Shown here: one piece after another, positions 1-5,617 of the stretch
Layout of the letters: every line of letters starts with the position of its first letter
How positions within the stretch are numbered: position 1 is the stretch's first letter
Assembly (NCBI GenBank): GCA_937863205.1
Contig: CALMGA010000192.1
Span: 1 to 8,067 of the forward strand
Reading direction: 5' to 3'
From: an uncultured Beijerinckiaceae bacterium
Lineage (GTDB): Bacteria > Pseudomonadota > Alphaproteobacteria > Rhizobiales > Beijerinckiaceae
Length of the DNA stretch: 8,067 nucleotides
Notes under the pieces: model-generated
Told to the model about the DNA's origin: nothing
The model's database searches: none
Seen by the model: the letters and a program-made list of their open reading frames with translations, nothing else
Program-made: the position numbers and the translations under genes

Positions 1-1
1 G

Positions 2-334
2 TTCGGCCTTGCCGGCGGCAGCACGCGTCGTCCCGCCGGCTGGGCGGCCGCGCTGTGCTTCCGCCAGAAGGCCAGCCTGCTGCGCATCGCCGGCACGGCG
101 GAGTTCGCCCGCGACCTGCTCGATGGCGGCCAACAGGTCGCGGTGTCGGTGGCCTTCCTGGAAACGAGTGCGGCCCTGGTCGTGTCGCTCCAGGGCACTG
201 GGTGGCGGGTCGGCGCGATCAAAGGCGAGCAGGCCAGCGACGCGAACGAGGCGGTGCGGCTCGGCGACGGCACTGGAAGGGTCTGCCGCGGCACTGACCG
301 GCGCTGCCGAGTCCCTGTCGGCGGCCGCACTTAA
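2..334 (+). pseudogene. Fragment of a phage-type SF2 helicase, C-terminal lobe (5' cut by window, 3' by recombination)
   Basis: Reading frame 2 is open from the window edge to a stop at 332-334. Its first roughly 85 codons look like real protein. A helical stretch containing EFARDLLDGGQQ is followed by a hydrophobic strand and turn (VAVSVAFLETSAAL) and then GWRVGAIKGEQ and EAVRL. This order (arginine-rich helix, strand with FLET, short helix, strand, charged loop, helix) is what the start of the second RecA-like lobe of phage and accessory SF2/SNF2 helicases looks like, where the lobe would help couple ATP hydrolysis to translocation. After about base 255 the frame loses protein character, and a tail tape-measure sequence takes over in another frame. 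No ATP-binding motif is visible because the upstream part is outside the window. The helicase assignment rests on pattern recall only; the truncation at the junction is clear from the loss of coding character. Confidence 0.5.
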
Positions 335-863
335 ACAGGGGGTCGGCTCGGCCGCCGAGGCAGCCGAGGGCGTCAGCGCCGCGGCCGCGCCGAGCGTATT
401 GGGCACGGCAGCCAAAACCATCCCGATCGTCGCGGCGACCGTCGCCCTGACCGAACTCAGCATGACGGAGGACGCCCACACCGGGGAAGACATCACCTCG
501 CAGGCTTCCGTCGGGCAGGCGCTGGCGGGTTGGCTGTTCGGCAAGAAGAAGCAGAGCAAGACCGGTCGCCACGATCATTCCGGCGTTCCGATCGCCGGCG
601 CCCGTGCGCTGGGCGGCCCCGTTTCGCAGGGCAAAACCTACCTTGTGGGCGAGCGCGGCCCCGAGCTGTTCACCCCCGGCCTGTCCGGTGCCATCTCGAC
701 TCATGACGTCCAGCGCATGCTGTCGCGCGCCACCTTCGCGCCCGAAGGCGCCAGGGGTGGCAGCGGCACGGTGCACCTCGCCGCGCCCGACCTCGCCAGT
801 GCCGTCACCGGCAGGATCAGCAGCGGCCGGCCGACCACGCGGGCGGCGACGTGCTCAAGGTGA
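260..863 (+). pseudogene. Phage tail tape-measure protein, C-terminal part (5' truncated)
   Basis: This frame stays open upstream to base 9, but the part before about base 260 is arginine/proline-rich shadow translation of the helicase frame. From there it is alanine-rich and helical (ALEGSAAALTGAAESLSAAA), then has a hydrophobic segment (TIPIVAATVAL), then WLFGKKKQ. Near 595-690 comes the hallmark of tape-measure C-termini: ARALGGPVSQGKTYLVGERG followed by PELFTPG. Tape-measure proteins fix tail length and assist DNA entry; they normally run to several hundred residues or more, so only the tail end is present. No start codon or ribosome binding site fits the true beginning. The last 15 codons before the stop at 861-863 lose protein character. 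A neighbouring frame there reads DHAGGDVLKVSWHGASLL, so a small frameshift near 820 is possible. The family call is firm; the inactive status is inferred from the missing N-terminus. Confidence 0.75.
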
Positions 864-920
864 GTTGGCACGGGGCGTCGCTCCTCGGCCGGACGCGACA
901 CGGCCGACGCGATCGGTGCG

Positions 921-928
921 CCCCGCGG
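921..928. repeat. IS66 target-site duplication, left copy
   Basis: CCCCGCGG directly abuts the left inverted repeat and recurs exactly at 2349-2356 beyond the right one. An 8-bp duplication is the usual length for the IS66 family. Confidence 0.95.
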
Positions 929-949
929 GTAATTACCCAGGGGGGTGTC
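929..949 (+). repeat. IS66 left terminal inverted repeat
   Basis: 21 bp beginning GTAATTACCCAGGGGG. It matches the reverse complement of 2328-2348 at 19 of 21 positions; the two mismatches are at positions 17 and 18. Confidence 0.93.
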
Positions 950-962
950 TGGCCGAGGATGC

Positions 963-2246
963 TCAAGCGCTGATGGTGCCGAGCACGGTGTCAAAGGCGT
1001 TCGCCCTGGAGGCGAGGCGTGCCGTTGCCACCACGGTGCGCACCGCGGCTTCGCCCGCGGCAGACCACATCGCGCGGTAGCCGTTGGTGTTTTTGCGCTG
1101 GATCACCGCCGGCCGCAGGTCGCGCTCGCAGGCGTTGTTGGTGGCCGCGACCTGCCCGGGGAAGACGGCGAAGGTCAGCAACTGGTCGCGGGCACGTCGC
1201 ATCCGGCGCTGGATGTCGCGGGCCAGGTCGCAGCGGACCGGGGCGGTAAGGATGTTGTCCAGCAAGCGTTCCAGCTTGGCGCGCCGAGCTTTCACCGTCG
1301 AGGGTGCCAGCGTGGTGATGCTGCGAGACAGGATGAAGGCCGAGCCGAGCCATAGCTTGAGGCGTAGCGCGACAGGATCGTCGCCGGCCTCGACGGCATA
1401 GGCCACGTCGCGGGCGAGATGCGCCAGGCAGGTTTGCTGGCGGTCGGCGTGACCCTGCTGGGCGACATAGCGGTCCGACAGCCACACCGTCGGCCGGTGT
1501 CCGTCCATGATCTCGTGGATCACGGAAGCAGCCCGCGTCGGGGCGGCGTGGTGCACCACCGCCCCCTCGCAGCGGAAGACCCAGTGGTACCCGTTCGAGC
1601 CCTCGATGCGCACGCTTGTCTCGTCGGAGGCGACCACCGCGGCCCGCCGCAGGGCGGACAGGGCCGTCTCGCGTCCGGCGGCGAAGCGCGCTTGGGCTCG
1701 GCGCAGCATGTTGGTCAAACCACCCTGGCTGAGCGTGAGGCCGAACAGGTCCGACAGCGCCTGCTGCAGGCGCTCGTAGGAGAAGGCCTGAAAGGTCTTA
1801 AGGTACACCGCCATCGCGTGCAGGCGCGGGCCGAACGGCGTTGCTGCCGCGCCGGCCGGCCGCGGCGCCGCTACGCGCGCCCGGCAACCGGAACACGTCA
1901 CCGCAAGGCGACGGTGCTGCTCGACGGCGGGCTTAACCTCCGGCAGTTCGATCTGCTCGTGCACGCTGACTATTTCGGCCGGCAGGTCGGGCGACAGCGC
2001 CAAGCCGCAGGTCGGGCACGCCGTCGGGCGGTGGTCGGTGATGACGTCGGGGTCGTCCGCGATGACGCGGCTGTGGCCCTCGTGACCGGGCTTGGCGCCG
2101 CCGGGGCGGGACTGCTCGCGCCGCTCCTTGCGGTCCGTCGAGGGCGGCTTGGACGACGTGCGCGACGTCTTGGCCGGGCGCTGCATTTTCAGCACCAGCT
2201 CGATCAACTCGTCCTTGCTCAGACGCTCCAGATCACCGCGGCTCAT
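963..2246 (-). CDS. IS66-family transposase (TnpC type)
   Basis: This 427-residue DDE transposase cuts and joins the ends of the surrounding element. The N-terminus (LERLSKDELIELVLKMQ, residues 6-22) is a leucine-rich helix typical of IS66 proteins and likely used for oligomerisation. It is followed by the basic linker TSRTSSKPPSTDRKERREQ and PGGAKPGHEGH. A zinc-binding region has CPTC at 77-80 and CSGC at 118-121. The catalytic triad appears as D208 (VVASDETSV), D258 (WLSDRY) and E374 (NNACERDLRP), followed by IQRKNTNGYRAMWS, the usual IS66 ending. Full length, no frameshift. The ATG at 2246 is the only sensible start before the leucine-rich helix; no strong Shine-Dalgarno sequence precedes it, as expected for a poorly expressed transposase. 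The gene ends 34 bases inside the left end of the element. Long plus-strand frames opposite it are shadows. Confidence 0.96.
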   Translation of the reverse strand: MSRGDLERLSKDELIELVLKMQRPAKTSRTSSKPPSTDRKERREQSRPGGAKPGHEGHSRVIADDPDVITDHRPTACPTCGLALSPDLPAEIVSVHEQIELPEVKPAVEQHRRLAVTCSGCRARVAAPRPAGAAATPFGPRLHAMAVYLKTFQAFSYERLQQALSDLFGLTLSQGGLTNMLRRAQARFAAGRETALSALRRAAVVASDETSVRIEGSNGYHWVFRCEGAVVHHAAPTRAASVIHEIMDGHRPTVWLSDRYVAQQGHADRQQTCLAHLARDVAYAVEAGDDPVALRLKLWLGSAFILSRSITTLAPSTVKARRAKLERLLDNILTAPVRCDLARDIQRRMRRARDQLLTFAVFPGQVAATNNACERDLRPAVIQRKNTNGYRAMWSAAGEAAVRTVVATARLASRANAFDTVLGTISA

Positions 2247-2327
2247 GGCAACACGGAATCAGCACTCGTCGCGTCGCGCAAGCGCCCCGGATCACATCGG
2301 GTCGCAACCGCGCCGCTGCCGATCGCT

Positions 2328-2348
2328 GACCACCCCCTGGGTAATTAC
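2328..2348 (-). repeat. IS66 right terminal inverted repeat
   Basis: Reverse complement begins GTAATTACCCAGGGGG and pairs with 929-949 (19 of 21 matches). It lies 81 bases upstream of the transposase start codon, so the transposase promoter must lie between 2247 and 2348 or read in from outside. Confidence 0.93.
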
Positions 2349-2356
2349 CCCCGCGG
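2349..2356. repeat. IS66 target-site duplication, right copy
   Basis: CCCCGCGG, identical to 921-928. The target contains the palindrome CCGCGG. Confidence 0.95.
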
Positions 2357-2602
2357 TGTCGTCCAGGTGTGATGGGTGGTGGCGCACGTCGCGCAGGTTC
2401 ATGCGGCGGTCGCGGCGACCGGGTCAGGGCCGCGGACCGGGCAAAGCAAAGCCCGGCCGCCTTTCGGCTCCGGGCTCATGTCGCACTTCTTCAACGCTGG
2501 TGATTTTGCGCGTTTTACCCGACGGGTCAAGTCGCGAGTTTGCGCCGACAACGACCAAAACCGTGGGAAGGCATTCCTATTGAAATGACGTGTCGTCCCA
2601 CG
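2357..2602. other. Stretch without a convincing gene; prophage-flanking debris
   Basis: Between the IS66 element and the next gene no frame has both a ribosome binding site and recognisable protein. A plus-strand frame from ATG 2479 to 2588 reads MSHFFNAGDFARFTRRVKSR and ends after 36 codons, but no Shine-Dalgarno sequence precedes it. On the minus strand two short frames overlap by ATGA near 2400. Joined across the IS66 empty site, the second begins MNLRDVRHHPSHLDDTAG and stops 39 codons on. None can be assigned a function. G+C falls toward the right edge, where the A/T-richer gene at 2603-2929 begins. Confidence 0.5.
2432..2476. other. Two competing hairpins with CCGGGC/GCCCGG stems
   Basis: GCGGACCGGGC (2432-2442) pairs with GCCCGGCCGC (2451-2460) around an 8-base A-rich loop, with one bulged A. 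Alternatively AGCCCGG (2450-2456) pairs with CCGGGCT (2470-2476). The two stems share bases and exclude each other. No T-run follows on the plus strand, so a simple intrinsic terminator is unlikely; the role is unknown. Confidence 0.4.
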
Positions 2603-2929
2603 CTACTGCTGCAACTTCGTTCCCGAGGGTAGGTGAAACTGTTGAGAGCAGTTGATCGTGATGCCATCATCGCCCTTTCCTATAGAAACTTTAATTTCTG
2701 TTTTGTCCGCCGTCCGAAATACAAGTTCGTCCTCGTTGACGCCTTTTCTTTCCTTTGATGGTTTGCCGAACTTCTCGATCGCGCGCCTGCGTGCTGATCC
2801 GATCTCCTCGTTTGCGGAAATAGGATAAATGCAACTATTAGACAGTCCTTCCAGGGCGGACTGCCCGAAACAGGGATAACATGTGATGGTATACATTAAC
2901 ACCGCACTAGTCTTTGGAAAAGGTCGCAT
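2603..2929 (-). CDS. Small protein of unknown function, possibly exported
   Basis: A 108-residue frame starts at ATG 2929, preceded on the minus strand by GGAGA nine bases upstream, a good ribosome binding site. The frame stays open upstream to 3010, but that part is arginine-rich and has no better start. The N-terminus (MRPFPKTSAVLMYTITCYPC) has a basic start and a moderately hydrophobic run ending near FGQSA, which could be a weak signal peptide. The middle is charged (SARRRAIEKFGKPSKERKG), and the end (ELVFRTADKTEIKVSIGKGD, then ITINCSQQFHLPSG) looks like beta strands. I do not recognise the family. Its A/T content is visibly higher than that of all its neighbours, which suggests separate acquisition. 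It lies downstream of the DUF6456-like gene on the same strand, with about 90 bases between, so co-transcription is possible. Confidence 0.55.
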   Translation of the reverse strand: MRPFPKTSAVLMYTITCYPCFGQSALEGLSNSCIYPISANEEIGSARRRAIEKFGKPSKERKGVNEDELVFRTADKTEIKVSIGKGDDGITINCSQQFHLPSGTKLQQ

Positions 2930-3020
2930 TTCAGGCGTTCTCCGAGCAGAAAGACACGCACGATCGCTCTGATTTCGGAGCCGGTCAAAGCGACTATTGA
3001 CGAATAGCAAGCTTTTGCTG

Positions 3021-3119
3021 TCAGTATCGGGTGCGAGCCTTCGCTTGTCGCAACCGTAACTCGGCCACCATGGTCCTGAGCCCGGCCGCTTCGCCCGTTG
3101 CGCCCTCGACTTCGGTCAT
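3021..3119 (-). CDS. 32-residue ORF overlapping the preceding gene by ATGA, or displaced C-terminus of that gene
   Basis: On the minus strand the TGA of the DUF6456-like gene (3118-3116) overlaps an ATG at 3119-3117. That ATG opens a frame reading MTEVEGATGEAAGLRTMVAE and then LRLRQAKARTRY. The sequence is charged, helical and coiled-coil-like, and codon use looks natural. ATGA overlaps commonly mark translational coupling. The same frame is also open further upstream (RRRDAAAEAEM), and the annotated end of the preceding protein (GGGTLRPRRR) is poor protein. A one-base slip in the G/C-rich run near 3130-3155 could therefore have displaced the true C-terminus. The sequence alone does not decide between a separate miniprotein and a frameshifted tail. 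Confidence 0.35.
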   Translation of the reverse strand: MTEVEGATGEAAGLRTMVAELRLRQAKARTRY

Positions 3120-3850
3120 CTCCGCCTCGGCCGCAGCGTCCCGCCGCCGGCCACCGCCGACCCTTCGCGCTCCGCTGCCTCACGCGCTGCCGCCGCATGC
3201 TTGTCGTCGGCCGCCGGCGCTGCCTTGCCCCGCGCCGCGAAAGCCTCGGCCAAGTCCTCCAGCGCGTCCCGGAAGCGACGGGCGACGTAGGTCGCGCCCT
3301 TCTCGCCGGACTTGCCCTGCAGCGCCGCGATGTCGGCGTAGCCCATCCGGTCGCCCAGCACGCGCCGCAGCAGCCGGGTGTCGATCATCCCCAGCCGCCC
3401 CTGGACGAAGGCGACCATCTTGACCGCGGCCTGCGCCCGCTCCATCGCGCGGGCCACGGCGCCGTTCTCCATCGTGCTGTGATGGCTGGGCGTGAGGTCC
3501 CACTTGGAGCCGCCGATGCGGCCGGCCTTCTCCAGCACGTCCTGCACCGTCCGCCCGGCCCGGTAGGCGGCTTCGGAGATGCGGCCGTGGCTGCGCTCCA
3601 GCTCCAGCAGGTCGGTGCGCCGGTTCACCGTGGCGAGCACCCGTTCCTTGCCGTTGCCCCACGGATCGGCGACGGCGGCGACCACCGTGTCGCTGTTGGC
3701 CGACTTCACCGGCTTGCCGAGGCCGGCTGCCGGCGCGCGGGTGTTATGGGTGCGGCCGTCGTAACGCCCGATCGCCGAGCCGCGTTCGGGCGAGCGCCGG
3801 GCCGGACGCTGCGAGCGGATCGAGATGTCGGGGATGACGGAGCGGTTCAT
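3116..3850 (-). CDS. DUF6456-like phage/regulatory protein with C-terminal helix-turn-helix-like region
   Basis: The protein has 244 residues. Start ATG 3850 is supported by AGGGGAG about ten bases upstream. The N-terminal 70 residues are basic and probably disordered. Residues 80-125 (DLLELERSHGRISEAAYRAG, then EKAGRIGGSKWDLTPSHHST) and 130-205 (ending RRFRDALEDLAEAFAARG) resemble DUF6456: a linking helical segment followed by a helix-turn-helix-like part at about 158-200 (RLLRRVLGDRMGYADIAALQ, GATYVARRFRDALEDL). Such proteins occur in alphaproteobacterial chromosomes and prophages and are presumed DNA-binding; their targets are unknown to me. The assignment is by pattern recall. The C-terminal tail after residue 205 is alanine-rich and may be frameshifted (see the ORF at 3021-3119). 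The gene follows the DUF6362-like gene by 32 bases on the same strand, so the two probably form an operon. Confidence 0.7.
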   Translation of the reverse strand: MNRSVIPDISIRSQRPARRSPERGSAIGRYDGRTHNTRAPAAGLGKPVKSANSDTVVAAVADPWGNGKERVLATVNRRTDLLELERSHGRISEAAYRAGRTVQDVLEKAGRIGGSKWDLTPSHHSTMENGAVARAMERAQAAVKMVAFVQGRLGMIDTRLLRRVLGDRMGYADIAALQGKSGEKGATYVARRFRDALEDLAEAFAARGKAAPAADDKHAAAAREAAEREGSAVAGGGTLRPRRR

Positions 3851-3882
3851 GGCGGCGGATCTCCCCTGCGATCGGGCCCGGT

Positions 3883-4290
3883 TCAGGCCGCGACGAGGCT
3901 GAGTGGTCGGCCGCCGGTTTTACCGCTGTCAAGTCCGGGCTTGGTCGCATCGGACCTGGCGAGCGCGGCGGCGATGGTCAGGGCGGCGCGGCGGCGGCCG
4001 GCCTCGGCCGTGGCACGCGGCCAGCCCATCCCGCGGCACAGCTCGCCGAAGGAGCTGCGGGTCGCCCGGCAGCGTGCCCAGGCCAGCAGGTACTTGCGGC
4101 CATCGGAATCGCCGGCGAGCAGCCCGGCCCATTCCAGCACGTCGGTGACGGCGGTGCAGGTCTCCCATGGCGTGCGGATCGCCGGGCCGCGGCTGTAGAC
4201 GGGGCAGTGCGGCAGCAGGCGAAACACCTCGATCAGCTGCCGCTCGACATCGGCGCTGGTCCAAGCATTCAGCGGTCGGGCTCCATGCAC
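3883..4290 (-). CDS. DUF6362-like small helix-turn-helix protein
   Basis: The frame encodes 135 residues, started by GTG at 4290 because no in-frame ATG lies near; the Shine-Dalgarno sequence is weak. It opens with AWTSADVERQLIEVFRLLPH, matching the usual start of DUF6362 proteins ('W-t-x-x-d-V...RL.ea...lrrLP'). It continues with a central part containing WAGLL and the segment LLAWARCRATRSSFGELCRG. The region from about 80 to 110 (SSFGELCRGMGWPRATAEAG, RRRAALTIAAAL) looks like a helix-turn-helix with a basic recognition helix. Members are found in alphaproteobacterial prophages and near terminase or regulator genes, where they are presumed transcription factors; that role is inferred. The downstream neighbour is the DUF6456-like gene. 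The divergent region 4291-4384 separates it from the membrane protein gene. Confidence 0.65.
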   Translation of the reverse strand: MHGARPLNAWTSADVERQLIEVFRLLPHCPVYSRGPAIRTPWETCTAVTDVLEWAGLLAGDSDGRKYLLAWARCRATRSSFGELCRGMGWPRATAEAGRRRAALTIAAALARSDATKPGLDSGKTGGRPLSLVAA

Positions 4291-4335
4291 GTCAGGAGCA
4301 TAGCAGATGCTGCGCGGGTCTAGCGCAGGAACATC

Positions 4336-4352
4336 TTGGCACGACCCGCGCT
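4336..4352 (+). promoter_or_regulatory. Candidate sigma-54 (-24/-12) promoter
   Basis: TTGGCACGACCCGCGCT matches the consensus YTGGCACGRNNNTTGCW at 15 of 17 positions, with the required GG (4338-4339) and GC (4350-4351) exactly ten bases apart. The two mismatches are the TT of the -12 box. Transcription would start near 4363, giving a leader of about 22 bases before ATG 4385 that keeps the AAGGA ribosome binding site. No clear sigma-70 pair fits as well. This is inference from motif alone; no activator site was identified. Confidence 0.4.
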
Positions 4353-4384
4353 GTCGCGACGATCAACCAAGGATAATCGCTACC

Positions 4385-4798
4385 ATGCGCGTCTTCGCGT
4401 TGCTGTTTGGCATCGTCTTCCTGCTGGCCGGCGTGTCCGGCTTCGTCCCTGCGCTGTCGCCCATGCATATGCACTCAGGCATGGTGGTCACGGCCAACTC
4501 TCGCCTGGCCCTCGGCCTGTTCCCGGTCAACGTGCTGCACGACCTTGTGCATGTGGCTTTCGGGATCTGGGGGCTGCTCGCCGCGCGGTCGGTGTTCGGC
4601 GCGACTTTCTACGCCCGCAGTGTCGCGCTCATTTACGCCCTGCTCGTCGTGCTGGGGCTGATACCAGCCACCTCGGCGCTGTTCGGCCTCGTGCCGATCG
4701 ACGGCAACGATGTGTGGCTGCACGCAGGGCTGGCGGTCGTGGCGGCGTACTTCGGCTTCGTCCACGTTCGGAGCACGGATGATTACGCTCGCGCCTGA
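4385..4798 (+). CDS. DUF4383-type four-helix membrane protein
   Basis: The protein has 137 residues. Four hydrophobic segments fit transmembrane helices: about 3-22 (FALLFGIVFLLAGVSGFVP), 45-68 (LFPVNVLHDLVHVAFGIWGL), 77-98 (ARSVALIYALLVVLGLIPA) and 110-127. Family marks are FPVNVLHDLVHVAFGIWGL, the YAR before helix three, and GLVPIDGNDVWLHAGLA before helix four, whose conserved His and Asp/Asn residues sit near the membrane boundary. Function of the family is unknown; it is an inner-membrane protein. The frame extends upstream to ATG 4307, which has its own AGGAG. The extra 26 residues are hydrophilic and unlike the family, and ATG 4385 has AAGGA eleven bases upstream and begins right at the first helix, so 4385 is preferred. 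A histidine/methionine patch (PMHMHSGM, 26-33) follows helix one and might bind metal; that is speculative. Confidence 0.88.
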   Translation: MRVFALLFGIVFLLAGVSGFVPALSPMHMHSGMVVTANSRLALGLFPVNVLHDLVHVAFGIWGLLAARSVFGATFYARSVALIYALLVVLGLIPATSALFGLVPIDGNDVWLHAGLAVVAAYFGFVHVRSTDDYARA

Positions 4799-4936
4799 TC
4801 GGCGGAGCGGGGCAAATCCAGCCCTTACTAGCAAGCTCACCAACTCTGATTTCATTCGATTTTCGGCTCGTCGTTAACCTTTGACAGGGACGATCATCAG
4901 ACCAGCGGCCTACGTTGGCTTCGAAGGAGCGAAGCC

Positions 4937-5182
4937 ATGGACATCCAAGCCCCGCTATCTGGCGCTGAGCTGGCGACGCCGGAAGCCATTGATGGTCCCT
5001 ACGGCCACAACACCACGGCGTCCGATACGACGGCACGGCTGATCGGCCTCGGGTTCGTCAAGGCGACGGCACTGAGCTTCTACGTCACCCGCGCCGGACG
5101 ACTGCGCCTTACGACTGAGCGCCTGCTTGACAGGGAGAGGCGTAGTTCGGATCGACCGTCTGAGAAGAGGTCGAGCCTTTGA
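4937..5182 (+). CDS. Mini winged-helix-like protein, paralogue A
   Basis: The protein has 81 residues; ATG 4937 follows GAAGGAG by seven bases. It belongs to a local family of four that align without gaps over residues 1-58. Shared elements here are PLSGAEL (6-12), IDGPYGH (18-24), TTARLIGLGFVKAT (31-44), and FYVTRAGRLRL (48-58). The arrangement suggests a first helix (8-18), a recognition-like helix (28-38) and a beta wing with the 'FY-x-x-RAG' turn, as in the 'GLI...YxLTxxG' end of MarR/PadR winged helices; that fold is inferred. A proline at 15 (ELATPEAIDG), where the other three have Leu, would break the first helix and may mark relaxed constraint. The tail (RLLDRERRSSDRPSEKRSSL) is basic and unlike the other copies. 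I do not recognise a named family. TTGACA stands at 4881-4886 but lacks a well-spaced -10 box. Confidence 0.75.
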   Translation: MDIQAPLSGAELATPEAIDGPYGHNTTASDTTARLIGLGFVKATALSFYVTRAGRLRLTTERLLDRERRSSDRPSEKRSSL

Positions 5183-5316
5183 CGGCGCAGGATCGGAGCT
5201 TGGATCGCTCACTAAGCAGTGGTGAGGCGCTACCTTTTGTCGACCTTCAGCTTAGCCATTGCCGACGCGGCGTCTCCGCCATAACCTCGGATGCTACTTG
5301 GAAGGGGACCGAAGCC

Positions 5317-5544
5317 GTGCGTGATCTGGTCTCCTTATCGGTTGAGGACATGGCGGCGCTGAAGGCGATCGACGGCCCTCATGGTGCGAATGCGGAACCA
5401 ACCGAAGCTACGGCAAAGCTGGTCGCCTTCGGCCTGATTCGGGCGACGCCGCTCGGCTTCTACCTGGCCCGCGCCGGGAAGCTTCATCTCGCCGCCATCG
5501 GTTCAGTCCTCGTAACCAGCGACGCCGCAAGCATTAGCGTTTAG
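5317..5544 (+). CDS. Mini winged-helix-like protein, paralogue B
   Basis: The protein has 75 residues. The frame is open upstream to a TTG at 5179, but the start is placed at GTG 5317. That position has GAAGGGG upstream, shares the sequence GAAGCC just before the start with its paralogues, and gives exactly their N-terminal length. It reads VRDLVSLSVEDMAALKAIDG, then PHGANAEPTEATAKLVAFGL, IRATPLGFYLARAGKLHL. It keeps all 12 residues invariant in the four copies. The C-terminal tail after the wing is short and not basic (AAIGSVLVTSDAASISV), unlike A, C and D, so B may differ in partner or DNA affinity. It lies 134 bases after copy A; a separate promoter is possible, but none is clear. Function unknown; a regulator is the best guess from fold-like features. 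Confidence 0.72.
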   Translation: MRDLVSLSVEDMAALKAIDGPHGANAEPTEATAKLVAFGLIRATPLGFYLARAGKLHLAAIGSVLVTSDAASISV

Positions 5545-5617
5545 TGGCTATACATAAACCTTGAGGATCGTGGCCTAGCCGTCGCTCTTTATGGCTTCTT
5601 CGGTTGGAGTAGAAGCC

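Larger units (their letters stand above)
929..2348 (-). mobile_element. Complete IS66-family insertion sequence, 1420 bp
   Basis: The element runs from GTAATTACCCAGGGGG on the left to its reverse complement on the right and is flanked by identical 8-bp CCCCGCGG direct repeats, so both ends are exact. It holds one gene, a minus-strand transposase of 427 residues. It lacks the small tnpA and tnpB genes of three-gene IS66 members, which fits the single-transposase branch often grouped with ISBst12. Intact transposase, intact ends and an undecayed target duplication together suggest a recent insertion that may still be movable. It landed in prophage remnant DNA just after the tape-measure fragment. 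Removing it with one repeat copy joins bases 928 and 2357. Confidence 0.93.

Noticed and set aside
219..776. Minus-strand frame (185 codons) opposite the tape-measure fragment
   Set aside because: Shadow of the tape-measure sequence with no motif or ribosome binding site.
1419..2372. Long plus-strand open frame (317 codons) opposite the IS66 transposase
   Set aside because: It is the GC-rich shadow of the transposase: arginine/alanine/glycine-rich with no motif, and it crosses the right end of the IS.
3098..4198. Long plus-strand open frame (366 codons) opposite the DUF6456- and DUF6362-like genes
   Set aside because: Composition is Arg/Ala/Gly/Pro-rich without domains, and it spans two well-supported genes and their spacer; the minus-strand frames have ribosome binding sites or family motifs.
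4307..4384. Upstream ATG extension of the DUF4383-type protein
   Set aside because: It has an AGGAG upstream, but the 26 added residues are hydrophilic and unlike the family, the candidate sigma-54 promoter lies inside them, and ATG 4385 starts exactly at the first membrane helix with its own AAGGA.
4881..4916. TTGACA as a sigma-70 promoter for paralogue A
   Set aside because: The only -10-like hexamer (TACGTT at 4911) is 24 bases away, outside the workable spacing.
5152..5180. Possible terminator (TCGACC...GGTCGA then GCCTTT) at the end of paralogue A
   Set aside because: Stem of only six pairs with an 11-base loop and three T residues; it lies within the coding region, so it is too weak to claim.
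5179..5316. N-terminal extension of paralogue B from TTG 5179
   Set aside because: The extra 46 residues have no counterpart in the other copies; GTG 5317 carries the shared leader and equal N-terminal length.
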